Of a stretch of DNA of 64,000 nucleotides, positions 1-8,011 are shown in pieces; position 1 is the first letter of the stretch; every line of letters starts with the position of its first letter. Under the pieces are notes generated by a model, which saw only the letters and a list, made by a program, of their open reading frames with translations, made no database searches and was not told the origin of the DNA. The position numbers were made by a program, and so were the translations under genes. Origin of the DNA: Arthrobacter globiformis (GTDB lineage: Bacteria; Actinomycetota; Actinomycetes; Actinomycetales; Micrococcaceae); contig NZ_QLNP01000102.1 in the NCBI RefSeq assembly GCF_003261175.1, forward strand, positions 1-64,000, given 5' to 3'.

Positions 1-3
1 TTC

Positions 4-774
4 ATGACTTCACTTTTTGATTTGACCGGGCGGGTTGCTTTGGTGACTGGTTCGAGCCGGGGGATTGGTAATGCGTTGGCTCGGGCGTTGGCTGATGCGG
101 GTGCGACGGTGGTGTTGAACGGGGTGAATCCGGAGCGGTTGAAGGCTGCGGAGGCGGTGATGGCGGCTGAGTACGCGCCGGGCCGGGTGCACGGTGTGGC
201 GTTTGATGTCACGGACGATTCGGCGGCCGCGGCCGGGGTGGCCTGGGTCGAGGAGCATGTGGGGCCGCTGGAGGTCCTGGTGAACAACGCCGGGATCCAG
301 CACCGGGTGCCGATGCTGGAGCTGGACGTGAAGGACTGGGAGCGGGTGATCTCCACGGACCTGACCAGCGCCTTCCTGGTGGGCCGGGAGGCGGCCCGGC
401 ACATGATTCCGAGGGGTCACGGGAAGATCATTAACATCTGTTCGGTGCAGACGGACCTGGCCCGGCCCACGATCGCCCCGTATGTGGCGGCGAAGGGCGG
501 GTTGCGGAACCTGACCCGGGCGATGACCGCGGAGTGGGCTGGTGCGGGGCTGCAGATCAACGGGATCGCGCCGGGGTATATCCATACCGAGATGACGCAG
601 AACCTGGTGGACGATGAGCAGTTCAATGCCTGGATCCTGGGCCGGACCCCGGCGGCGCGGTGGGGCACGGTGCAGGATTTGGCCGGCCCGGCGGTGTGGC
701 TGGCCTCCAGCGGGTCTGATTTCGTGAACGGGCAGACAATCTTTATCGACGGCGGAATGACGGTGGTGGTCTGA
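4..774 (+). CDS. idnO: SDR oxidoreductase, gluconate 5-dehydrogenase-like
   Basis: A 256-residue classical short-chain dehydrogenase. It has the NAD(P)-binding glycine motif TGSSRGIG at residues 15-22, NNAG at 94-97, and the catalytic Ser147, Tyr160 and Lys164 (YVAAK). The length and the motif context match gluconate 5-dehydrogenase (5-ketogluconate reductase), which interconverts 5-keto-D-gluconate and D-gluconate in the cytosol. The stop codon overlaps the ATG of the next gene by one base (TGATG), and an IdnD-like dehydrogenase and a gluconokinase follow, which is the set needed for L-idonate breakdown. Its ribosome binding site lies outside the window. The family is certain; the substrate is inferred from the neighbours. 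Confidence 0.85.
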   Translation: MTSLFDLTGRVALVTGSSRGIGNALARALADAGATVVLNGVNPERLKAAEAVMAAEYAPGRVHGVAFDVTDDSAAAAGVAWVEEHVGPLEVLVNNAGIQHRVPMLELDVKDWERVISTDLTSAFLVGREAARHMIPRGHGKIINICSVQTDLARPTIAPYVAAKGGLRNLTRAMTAEWAGAGLQINGIAPGYIHTEMTQNLVDDEQFNAWILGRTPAARWGTVQDLAGPAVWLASSGSDFVNGQTIFIDGGMTVVV

Positions 775-1877
775 TGACACACACAACAGAATCTTCAGCA
801 GAAACAACGGCAGCAGCGGCAACGGAACTGCCGGTGTCGGGTCCGGCGGTGGTCGCGCATGCGAAGGGGGATCTGCGGATCGATGATGTCCCGCTGACGG
901 CCCCGGCCCCGGACGAGGCCGTGATCGAGGTGCTGTATGGGGGGATTTGCGGGTCGGACCTGCATTACTGGCTGCACGGCGCGGCGGGGGAGTCGATCCT
1001 GAAGGCGCCTTTGGTGCTGGGCCATGAGATCAGCGGCCGGGTGGTCAGGGCTGCCGCGGACGGTTCCGGCCCGGCCGCCGGGACCCCGGTGGCGGTGCAC
1101 CCGGCCACCCCGGGCCCCGGGACGGGCCCGGACGCGCCAAGGTACCCGGCGGACCGGCCGAACCTGTCACCGGGGTGCACGTACCTGGGCTCTGCGGCGC
1201 GGTTCCCGCACACTGACGGGGCGTTCAGCCGGTACGTGAACCTGCCGGTGAGGATGCTCCGGGCCCTGCCCGAAACCCTGGACCTGCGCACCGCGGCCCT
1301 GATCGAACCGGCCAGTGTGGCCTGGCACGCGGTCGCACGGGCGGGGGACGTGGCCGGCAAGACCGCGCTCGTGATCGGGTCTGGCCCGATCGGGGCGTTG
1401 GTGGTCGCGGTCCTCAAACGTGCCGGCGCTGCCCGGATCGTCGCGGTGGACATGCACGCCAAACCCCTGGAGATCGCCACGGCGGTGGGCGCGGACGAGA
1501 CCCTGAACGCCGCCGATGGTGAGGCGATCGCCAGGGTGCAGGCCGACGTCGTGATCGAATCCTCCGGGAACCACCACGGCCTGGCCTCCGCGATCCAGGG
1601 CGCCGCCCGGGGCGGGACCGTGGTCATGGTCGGGCTGCTGCCCACCGGCCCGCAGCCGGTCCTGATCTCCCTGGCCATCACCCGCGAACTGGACCTCAAA
1701 GGCTCCTTCCGGTTCAACGACGAAATCGACGAGGTCATCACCGCCCTCGCCGACGGCACCCTCACCATCGGGCCCGTCATCACCCACGACTACCCCGTCA
1801 CCGACGCCCTCAACGCCTTCGACATCGCCCGCAACTCCGCCCAATCCGGCAAAGTCCTCCTCAACTTCGCCGGCTAA
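774..1877 (+). CDS. idnD: Zn-type medium-chain dehydrogenase, L-idonate 5-dehydrogenase-like
   Basis: A 367-residue medium-chain alcohol dehydrogenase, expected to oxidise L-idonate to 5-keto-D-gluconate with NAD(P)+. The catalytic zinc ligands are present as Cys59 (GGICGSD), His84-Glu85 (GHE) and Glu178 (IEPA). The nucleotide-binding motif GSGPIG is at 203-208. Oddly, the structural-zinc lobe that usually carries four closely spaced cysteines is replaced by a Pro/Gly/Ala-rich stretch at about residues 108-135 with only one cysteine (Cys135), unlike the paralogue at 11211-12263. The N-terminal 25 residues are Thr/Ala-rich and may not be structured. It lies between idnO and gluconokinase in one transcription unit. 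Confidence 0.82.
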   Translation: MTHTTESSAETTAAAATELPVSGPAVVAHAKGDLRIDDVPLTAPAPDEAVIEVLYGGICGSDLHYWLHGAAGESILKAPLVLGHEISGRVVRAAADGSGPAAGTPVAVHPATPGPGTGPDAPRYPADRPNLSPGCTYLGSAARFPHTDGAFSRYVNLPVRMLRALPETLDLRTAALIEPASVAWHAVARAGDVAGKTALVIGSGPIGALVVAVLKRAGAARIVAVDMHAKPLEIATAVGADETLNAADGEAIARVQADVVIESSGNHHGLASAIQGAARGGTVVMVGLLPTGPQPVLISLAITRELDLKGSFRFNDEIDEVITALADGTLTIGPVITHDYPVTDALNAFDIARNSAQSGKVLLNFAG

Positions 1878-1898
1878 ACCTGGCAAGAAAGTACAACA

Positions 1899-2411
1899 AT
1901 GATCACGAACCTGCCGCCCCTGGTTGTCATGGGCGTCTCCGGCTGCGGAAAGTCGACCGTGGGTGCGCTGCTGGGCCAGCGCCTCGGCGTGCCCTTCTTC
2001 GACGGGGATGACTTTCACCCGCCGGCCAACAAGGCCAAGATGGCAAGCGGCACGCCGCTAACCGACGAGGACAGGGCACCGTGGCTCGCCGAGATTGGCG
2101 CCGCCCTGGCAACGCCCGGCGACGGAGCGGGCAAGCGCATTATCGCCTGCTCGGCGCTGAAGCGGCGCTATCGGGACCTGCTGCGGAGCTACGCACCCGA
2201 CCTGGTGTTCGTCCACCTTTCCGGCGAGGCCGCCACCATTTCGGGCCGGATCAGCGGCCGGGCGCACGAATACATGCCCAGCAGCCTCCTGGCTTCGCAG
2301 CTTGCCACGCTGGAGCCGCTGGGAAACGATGAGGCGCATATTGCCGTGGATATCCTCGGCGATCCGGCATCGCTGGTGGACGGCATCGTCCGCGAGCTGG
2401 AACTTTCCTAG
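1899..2411 (+). CDS. gntK: Gluconokinase
   Basis: A 170-residue kinase of the GntK family, phosphorylating D-gluconate to 6-phosphogluconate for the pentose phosphate or Entner-Doudoroff pathways. The P-loop GVSGCGKST is at residues 12-20, followed by the family-typical DGDDFHP and NKAKMASGTPLTDEDRAPWL regions, and CSALKRRYRD near residue 85. It is full length. It starts 21 bases after the idnD-like stop with a weak AAGAAAG ribosome binding site, and closes the idnO-idnD-gntK unit. The next gene is convergent and ends only two bases away, so no room is left for a terminator between them. Confidence 0.92.
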   Translation: MITNLPPLVVMGVSGCGKSTVGALLGQRLGVPFFDGDDFHPPANKAKMASGTPLTDEDRAPWLAEIGAALATPGDGAGKRIIACSALKRRYRDLLRSYAPDLVFVHLSGEAATISGRISGRAHEYMPSSLLASQLATLEPLGNDEAHIAVDILGDPASLVDGIVRELELS

Positions 2412-2413
2412 CC

Positions 2414-2866
2414 CTACCTCTGGGGCAGGATCCCGGAGGCCGTGCCCTTGGCGAGTTTCACCTCGGTGTTATGAACCTCTGCGGAGCACTGGAACTGCGC
2501 GTTGCAGCTTTGCAGAACGACGGTGGCCGCGGCCGTGCCTTCGTTGAACGCCATCAGGTTGGGAACCACCCGGATGGTGACGGTCTGGGCCTGCCTGGTG
2601 CAGCTGAGCTGTGCGTTTCCGAAGCCGGCGGCCAGCCGTCCGTCGCTGACTCGTTGGGTGAGCTGGATGACGGGTACCGCGATGAGCAGGGTGGGATCGG
2701 TGTCGCAGACAAAGGTCACCGGAATATCGACGGCGGCGCCGTCGGCGACGAGGATTCCGGGTCCCGCGCTAACGAGCGTCGCGGGGGCGGCGTGGGCGGG
2801 GGCGGCGATGCCCATCAGGCCGGCGGCGAGAGCGACGGCGGCGAGGCGGCTTGTGGTGCCTAACAT
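2414..2866 (-). CDS. Secreted hypothetical protein
   Basis: A 150-residue protein with a clear Sec signal peptide: a hydrophobic core at about residues 8-22 and an Ala-X-Ala cleavage region near residue 26 (PAHAAPA). The mature part is beta-rich in appearance, with four cysteines (two pairs likely disulfide bonded) and no transmembrane segment or lipobox. I do not recognise the family; it resembles small exported actinobacterial proteins of unknown function. The start is supported by AAAGGGAG seven bases upstream. It is monocistronic and convergent with gntK. Confidence 0.75.
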   Translation of the reverse strand: MLGTTSRLAAVALAAGLMGIAAPAHAAPATLVSAGPGILVADGAAVDIPVTFVCDTDPTLLIAVPVIQLTQRVSDGRLAAGFGNAQLSCTRQAQTVTIRVVPNLMAFNEGTAAATVVLQSCNAQFQCSAEVHNTEVKLAKGTASGILPQR

Positions 2867-3110
2867 CAGGTTCTCCCTTTAATCGGAAGCGGGGCGTCCT
2901 GCGTCGCCCGTGGCCGTGCCACCGCGGTGAGCGGGCGCCTGGAAGTACGGAGCCATGATTGCGCGCGTCATGTCCCCTGACGGCGGCGCCGTTTGGGGCG
3001 CCGCGCTGTACTGCCAGACTTCCGGACTGCCGATCATCCGGCGCGGCCGAAAGCCCGGCTGGCCGCACCATACTCACGTACCGGTTGCCCTGACAAGAGC
3101 CAAAAACAAA

Positions 3111-3156
3111 GGAAGCGGACGACGGCGGGAGGGCCCGCCGTCGTCCGCTTCCTTTT
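3111..3156. terminator. Conserved-stem hairpin terminator (copy A)
   Basis: A perfect 19-bp stem (3111-3129 with 3134-3152), loop AGGG, followed by TTTT on the plus strand and preceded by an A-rich run, so it can end transcription in both directions. The core ACGACGGCGGG/CCCGCCGTCGT recurs at other intergenic sites in this window. The rest of the 2867-3169 spacer shows no gene that I can support. Confidence 0.85.
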
Positions 3157-3169
3157 AAGCGTTAGGGCG

Positions 3170-3466
3170 CTAGTGCCACAGCCCGAGGGCGAACTCCGCG
3201 ATGACTGTGGACAGCAGGAACGACGCGGTGACGGCCACCAGGCCCACGGGGATAATCTTCCAGCCGATGTTTTTCAACAGCGGAATGTCCTTGCCCAGGG
3301 ACAGGCCGGCGAGGGTCAGCATGACCGTGGCGATGGACAGGAAGTCGACCGACTTGATGGGCCCGGCGAGTGCTGCGGCGCCGAAGAACCACGGGCTTGA
3401 GATGTAGGCGCCGATGGTGGTGATGTAGACGATCGCCGAGATCTTCTTGGTGAGCTTGGCCAGGGC
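3170..3466 (-). pseudogene. 3' remnant of an integral membrane transporter gene
   Basis: The minus frame encodes roughly the last 98 residues of a membrane protein: at least two hydrophobic helices (about ISAIVYITTIGAYISS and WKIIPVGLVAVTASFLLSTV) ending in LGLWH, immediately before terminator copy A. The frame is open further upstream to about 3592, but those residues (Cys/Pro-rich, not membrane-like) look like out-of-context sequence, so the break point is near 3466. I cannot name the permease family with certainty (a DUF3100-like or similar permease is possible). There is no credible start codon or ribosome binding site. Inferred to be a deletion remnant. Confidence 0.6.
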
Positions 3467-3595
3467 AATAGGGCAGGCTTGTTCATGGAACTGACAGAAC
3501 CAGCACCCGGCCAGCCAAACCTGCGCTCGGCACTTGCCGAGGGAGCAAGCAGGTGGAAACCGCGGGTGCAGGAGTTGGCGCACCAGGTCCACACA

Positions 3596-3925
3596 TTAGG
3601 AGAGGGACGGGAAGGGGGCGCCTGCTGCACGGGTGGGCACCCAGATGGCCTTGGTCTGCGTGTACTCGTCCAGGACGCCCAGGCCGGAGGAGCGGCCGTG
3701 GCCGGAGTCCCCGAAGCCGCCGAACGGAACAGCGACGTGGATGGTCTTGTAGGAGTTGATCCAGAACGTGCCGGCCTGCCGTGCCACGTGGTGGGCGCGG
3801 GACGCATCCGAGGTCCACGCCGCGCCGGCCAGGCCGAAGTTGGTGTTGTTGGCGCGGGCAATCGCCTCGGCCTCCGTGTCGAAGGCATCGGCCCCGACGA
3901 CGGGCCCGAAGACCTCCACGGTACT
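3596..3925 (-). pseudogene. 3' remnant of an aldehyde dehydrogenase gene
   Basis: About 109 residues matching the C-terminal end of NAD(P)-dependent aldehyde dehydrogenases: FGPVV followed by the ANNTNFGLAGAAWTSD region, GTFWINSY, PFGGFGDSG and the end of the fold at YTQTKAIWV. The N-terminal cofactor domain and the catalytic cysteine region are missing; homology stops abruptly at about 3925, and upstream sequence in the same frame is unrelated. The fragment lies head to tail with the membrane-protein remnant at 3170-3466, so a deletion probably joined the ends of two former neighbours. Not expected to be functional. Confidence 0.72.
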
Positions 3926-4026
3926 CTGCAATGCCGTTTGCGAAAAGGGTCTTTTGGTTTCCCGCCTGTAGATCCCGTTCCACATCGTCCGTTGCAGCGG
4001 TGGGGTGACCGCGCCACCATGAAGGT

Positions 4027-4665
4027 ATGACCAGCGAAAATCCGGGCCCAGGGGAGCTGAACCTGCCGCAGGCGTTCCTTCTTCTGGCGACGAATGAGAA
4101 GGACGGCGAGCCGGAAGTGCCGCAGAGCGTACTCAAAGCAGGCCTGGCCGGTGCGATCCTGGCCGAGCTGGACCTGCTGGGCGCAATCCAGCTGCAAGGG
4201 AAGCACGTGAGAGCCACCGGCGCCCCGCCGGAATCTGACTTCCAGCACCAGTGGGAGCTGATCCACGACAAGTCGCGGCCGCACAGTCCGCGGCGGTGGA
4301 TCGCCATGCTGGAAAGCCGCGCCGAACTGCACCGTGTCTATGAGGGGATGGCAGCTCTCGGCGTCGTGAACCATGTGGGCGAGAAGCATCTTGGCGTCTT
4401 CAGGACCACCCGCTACCCGGAGAAGGACCACGCTCCGGAGGCCGCACTTCTGGCGAGGATCGAAAGCGTACTCAACGGATCGGCGTCGGACGCCAGAACC
4501 GTTGCGCTGATTGGACTGCTGCACGCGGCAGGGCTCATGGACAAGCTTTCCCCGGGGGCTGGTCCCGCCCGGCTCAGGGATTTGACCGGAGACCATTGGC
4601 CGTCCCGTGCGGTGCGGGATGAGCTTCGCATGATCCGGCTCGCGGAGGCGGAGGCCGCCACGTAG
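4027..4665 (+). CDS. GPP34 family phosphoprotein
   Basis: A 212-residue member of the GPP34 (Golgi phosphoprotein 3-like) family, recognised from the opening LNLPQAFLLLATNEKDG, the GLAGAILAELDLLGAI helix and the repeated winged alpha-helical pattern to the end. Eukaryotic GOLPH3 binds phosphatidylinositol 4-phosphate; the actinobacterial proteins are soluble, common and functionally unassigned. It is full length, has GAAGG three bases before ATG, and is monocistronic. The rearranged remnants directly upstream suggest that its present promoter region is recent. Confidence 0.85.
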   Translation: MTSENPGPGELNLPQAFLLLATNEKDGEPEVPQSVLKAGLAGAILAELDLLGAIQLQGKHVRATGAPPESDFQHQWELIHDKSRPHSPRRWIAMLESRAELHRVYEGMAALGVVNHVGEKHLGVFRTTRYPEKDHAPEAALLARIESVLNGSASDARTVALIGLLHAAGLMDKLSPGAGPARLRDLTGDHWPSRAVRDELRMIRLAEAEAAT

Positions 4666-4787
4666 CCCATACCCTTGCGGGAAAGACAGCCTCCTGATTT
4701 ACTTCCAGCACGGTTCCTAAGCAAACGGGCCCGCCTCTTAGCGTGTCTTAGCGCGCTGCCATCGGGGGAGCACCTGTCGGAGGGGTT

Positions 4788-7298
4788 ATGGCTGGGGAAC
4801 ATCGCGACGACTTGGTGATGCAGTCGTTGCTGCTGGACGAGATCGGCCAGTCGGTGATCGGCATGGACGGCGACTGGCGCATAACGTACTGGAACCGCGC
4901 GTCGGAGCGGTTGTACGGTCTGGGCGCGGACAAAGCGCTGGGGCTGAAGATCATGGACTTGGGCATCGTGGACGGTGCCAAGGAGCGGGGCCAAGCTGCC
5001 ACGGACTTGGAAATCGCGCACAGGGTGGCCCGCGGCGGGGACTGGGCCGGTGAACTGTGGGTGCGCCACAGCACAGGCCGGGAGTTTCCGGTGCACGCGA
5101 CAGTCAGCCGGATCAGGGGCCGGCACACCGTGCCCGTGGCGGTCGTGGCGATTTCGAAAGACATCACGGACCGCAAGCACACGGAGGCGATCCTGCGCAG
5201 GCTCTCGGCCATGGTCGAATCGTCCGGCGATGCCATCATCGGTGCTGACCTTACCGGCAAGATCACCAGCTGGAATGCGGGGGCGGCGAGGATGCTCGGC
5301 TGGAGCTCCTGGGAGGCTGTGGGGCAAACTCATGGGCTGGTGACGGCCGACGACGGCGCCTACTTCGGTACGGAAGTCACCTCCCGTTCGGGGAACGGGG
5401 CGTTTGTCACCGGTGTGGAGGCCCGCTGGCGCTGCAAGAACGGGTCAGTGATCGACGTCGAACTGACGGTGTCCCCCGTCTACGATCAGGACGGCATCCG
5501 GGTGGGGGCGTCCGCCATTGCCAGGGACATCACGGAGATCCAGCGCCTGAAAGCCGCGGCCGAAGCCGAACGCGAGCGGCTGCTGGCTGCCCAGGAGATG
5601 GCCCACGTTGGCAGCGTTGAGCACACGGTGGCCACCGGCGAGACGTGGCATTCTGAGGAGTTCGACCGGATCCTGGGAATGCCCGCAGATGGCCCGAGGG
5701 ACAGGGAAACCATCCTTGCCCGGGCGCACCCCGAGGACCGGGACCGTGTCCGCGAAGTGTGGACACGCCTGGACCACGGACTTGGCTTCGCCGACTTCGA
5801 GTACCGGATCGTCCGGCCCACCGGCGAACAGCGGTGGCTTCACTCACGCATCAGGAGCATGAAGAGCGCCGACGGCAAACCGATCCGGTTCCTCGATACC
5901 GTCCTGGACATCACAGACCGGAAGAACGCGGAACAGATCCTGGAGTGGCAGGCGCGCCATGATGCCCTGACCGGCCTGCCGAACAGGTACATGGTCACGG
6001 AGGTCCTGCAGGGGTTCCTCGACCGAACCGCCCGCCCGGTGGTGATGTTCGTCGACGTCGACCGGTTCAAGCTGATCAATGACGGCATCGGCCACGGCGC
6101 CGGCGACACGATTTTGGTGCAGCTGGGGGAGAGGCTGAAGACTGCCGTCCGGAGTAGCGATACGGTGGGCCGGTTCGGCGGCGACGAATTCGTGGTGATT
6201 TGCGAGAACCTGCAGATGAGCGGGGCCCAGGCCGTGGCCGAAAGGATCCGCGATGCGACCCGGCAGCCGTTCGATGTGGATGGCCGGCAGATTTACCTTA
6301 ATGTCAGCGTGGGCATCGCGTTGGCGGACGAGGAGGACACCGCAGAATCGATGCTGCAGGGGGCCGACGCCGCCATGTACCGGGCCAAATCCGCTGGCGG
6401 GGATTCATCGGCGATCTACGACGTGCGCATGACCGGACGGGCCACCGGGCGCCTGGACCTCGAGTCCGACCTGCGGCTGGCGCTGGAACGCAATGAGCTT
6501 TCACTGAACTACCAGCCGATCATCGACGTTTCCACTGAGGAAGCTGTTGGGTTTGAGGCGTTGCTGCGCTGGCACCACCACGAGCACGGCCCGATCATGC
6601 CGGATGCCTTCATCCCCATCGCCGAGGAAACGGGCCTGATCCTGCCAATCGGCGCCTGGGTGCTCCGCGAATCGCTGCGCCAGGTGCAGCAGTGGCGCAC
6701 GCAGGTTCCCGGGGCGGAGAACTTCACGGCGGCGGTGAACATCTCCGGCCGCCAGCTCGTGGCCGGGGACTTTCCCGATATCGTGGAATCGGCGATCCGC
6801 GACACCGGCATTGACCCGGCCGCCGTCCACCTGGAGATCACCGAGACCGTCCTCATGGACCAGCCGGACCTGCCCAAGGAAACTCTGCAGCGGCTGGCCC
6901 GCCTTGGGGTGGGCCTGTCCATTGATGACTTCGGCACGGGCTACTCGTCGCTGAGCTACCTCAAGTGGCTCTCGGCCCGCACCCTCAAGATCGACCGCAC
7001 CTTCGTCGAGGAGCTGGGAACGGATCCGCATGGGGCCACGATCATCGAACTCGTGCTCGGCATGGCGGAGAGCCTGCGGCTTGACGTGGTGGCCGAAGGC
7101 GTGGAGACCGCCGTACAGCTGGCCGAACTCCGCCGGCTGGGTGTGCGCCTCGCGCAGGGCTACCTGTGGAGCAAGCCGTTGCCGGCAGAGGGGATCCCGG
7201 CCTGGCTGCAGTCCCATCCGGCCAAGCTTCCCGCGGCGATTTCCGCCCCGATGCCGTCCGGGATGTCAGCAGGGGAACGGATGCCCCGCGTCGGGTAG
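4788..7298 (+). CDS. PAS-PAS-PAS-GGDEF-EAL cyclic-di-GMP signalling protein
   Basis: An 836-residue cytosolic sensor with no transmembrane segment. Three PAS domains occupy about residues 10-125, 135-250 and 265-385 (two end in DITDRK). A GGDEF diguanylate cyclase domain follows at about 395-545 with an intact GGDEF at 464-468 and an RxxD inhibitory site, RSSD, at 455-458. The EAL phosphodiesterase domain spans about 555-810, with EAL at 590-592 and DDFGTG later. Both catalytic signatures are intact, so it could make or degrade cyclic di-GMP according to PAS input. It starts ATG after GGAGGGG and is a single-gene unit. Confidence 0.92.
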   Translation: MAGEHRDDLVMQSLLLDEIGQSVIGMDGDWRITYWNRASERLYGLGADKALGLKIMDLGIVDGAKERGQAATDLEIAHRVARGGDWAGELWVRHSTGREFPVHATVSRIRGRHTVPVAVVAISKDITDRKHTEAILRRLSAMVESSGDAIIGADLTGKITSWNAGAARMLGWSSWEAVGQTHGLVTADDGAYFGTEVTSRSGNGAFVTGVEARWRCKNGSVIDVELTVSPVYDQDGIRVGASAIARDITEIQRLKAAAEAERERLLAAQEMAHVGSVEHTVATGETWHSEEFDRILGMPADGPRDRETILARAHPEDRDRVREVWTRLDHGLGFADFEYRIVRPTGEQRWLHSRIRSMKSADGKPIRFLDTVLDITDRKNAEQILEWQARHDALTGLPNRYMVTEVLQGFLDRTARPVVMFVDVDRFKLINDGIGHGAGDTILVQLGERLKTAVRSSDTVGRFGGDEFVVICENLQMSGAQAVAERIRDATRQPFDVDGRQIYLNVSVGIALADEEDTAESMLQGADAAMYRAKSAGGDSSAIYDVRMTGRATGRLDLESDLRLALERNELSLNYQPIIDVSTEEAVGFEALLRWHHHEHGPIMPDAFIPIAEETGLILPIGAWVLRESLRQVQQWRTQVPGAENFTAAVNISGRQLVAGDFPDIVESAIRDTGIDPAAVHLEITETVLMDQPDLPKETLQRLARLGVGLSIDDFGTGYSSLSYLKWLSARTLKIDRTFVEELGTDPHGATIIELVLGMAESLRLDVVAEGVETAVQLAELRRLGVRLAQGYLWSKPLPAEGIPAWLQSHPAKLPAAISAPMPSGMSAGERMPRVG

Positions 7299-7312
7299 CC
7301 TCATTTTCGGTT

Positions 7313-7379
7313 GCGAGTTTTCGCCCACATATTGGCCTCATAACGCACGTTAGGTGGCGACAAGTGAACGAAAACTCGC
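7313..7379. repeat. Intergenic inverted repeat
   Basis: GCGAGTTTTCG at 7313-7323 is repeated exactly in inverse orientation as CGAAAACTCGC at 7369-7379, separated by 45 bases that contain further short complementary stretches. It lies between the GGDEF-EAL gene and the DM13 gene. It could be a terminator or a copy of a dispersed intergenic palindrome. Confidence 0.55.
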
Positions 7380-7406
7380 CTCCGAGGGCGGGTGTAGATT
7401 TGCAGC

Positions 7407-7967
7407 ATGGAGGCCCGCACTCGCAAGCGCCGCTGGTTGATCGCCGCCGCTGTGGGTGTTGCCGTGCTGGCGTTGGGACTCGCCTTGTTCAAGCCGTGGC
7501 TTTTGTTTGTCGACGTGCGGGTCGATGAGCAACTGCCCACAGTTGTGGCGTCGCCGGCGGCCCCTTCCGCCACCGCTAAGCCGCCCTCCGAAACCCCCGC
7601 CACGGAACCTGCAGGGCCGGTTCAACTTGCCGAAGGCTCGCTCATCAGCCACGAACATGCCACCACAGGAACAGTCCGGATAATTCAGCAGCCCGGCGGG
7701 AAGCGCGTGTTGACTTTGGAGAACCTCGATACGTCCAACGGCCCGGATGTGCACGTCTGGCTCAGCGCCGCGGATGTGGTGGAGGGAACAGCGGGCTGGT
7801 TCACGGCCGGTTCCGCCGAACACTTCGACTTGGGGGTGATCAAGGGGAACCAGGGCAACCAGGTCTACGCGCTCCCCGACGGGCTTGACCTGGCCAGGTT
7901 CAAGTCGGTGGATCTGTGGTGCGTCCAGTTCAGTGTTTCCTTCGGAGCGGCCCAGCTCGCCAAGTGA
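7407..7967 (+). CDS. DM13 domain membrane-anchored protein
   Basis: A 186-residue protein with a short basic N-terminus, one transmembrane helix at about residues 11-33, a Pro/Ala/Thr-rich linker to about 68, and a DM13 domain from about 72 to the end (GSLISHEHATTGTVRI, NGPDVHVWLS, LDLARFKSVDLWCVQF). DM13 domains are proposed to take part in extracytoplasmic redox or electron-transfer reactions; the single cysteine in the DLWCVQF motif is the residue usually discussed. No good Shine-Dalgarno sequence precedes the ATG and a -10-like TAGATT lies seven bases upstream, so the mRNA may be leaderless. Confidence 0.82.
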   Translation: MEARTRKRRWLIAAAVGVAVLALGLALFKPWLLFVDVRVDEQLPTVVASPAAPSATAKPPSETPATEPAGPVQLAEGSLISHEHATTGTVRIIQQPGGKRVLTLENLDTSNGPDVHVWLSAADVVEGTAGWFTAGSAEHFDLGVIKGNQGNQVYALPDGLDLARFKSVDLWCVQFSVSFGAAQLAK

Positions 7968-8011
7968 GCCAGCGCTGCCGATTAAACTTCAGGGGAAGGG
8001 GGAGGGGCCCG

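Noticed and set aside
10-822. Long minus-strand reading frame opposite idnO
   Set aside because: It is rich in Arg, Pro and His with no family motif, has no ribosome binding site, and lies wholly opposite a clear SDR gene.
3926-4026. Insertion-sequence end near the aldehyde dehydrogenase break
   Set aside because: I looked for terminal inverted repeats or transposase motifs next to the break and found none that I could support.
3316-4596. A 426-codon minus-strand frame across the remnant region and GPP34 gene
   Set aside because: It mixes fragments in the wrong frame and is antisense to GPP34; only the short remnants at 3170-3466 and 3596-3925 show real family similarity.
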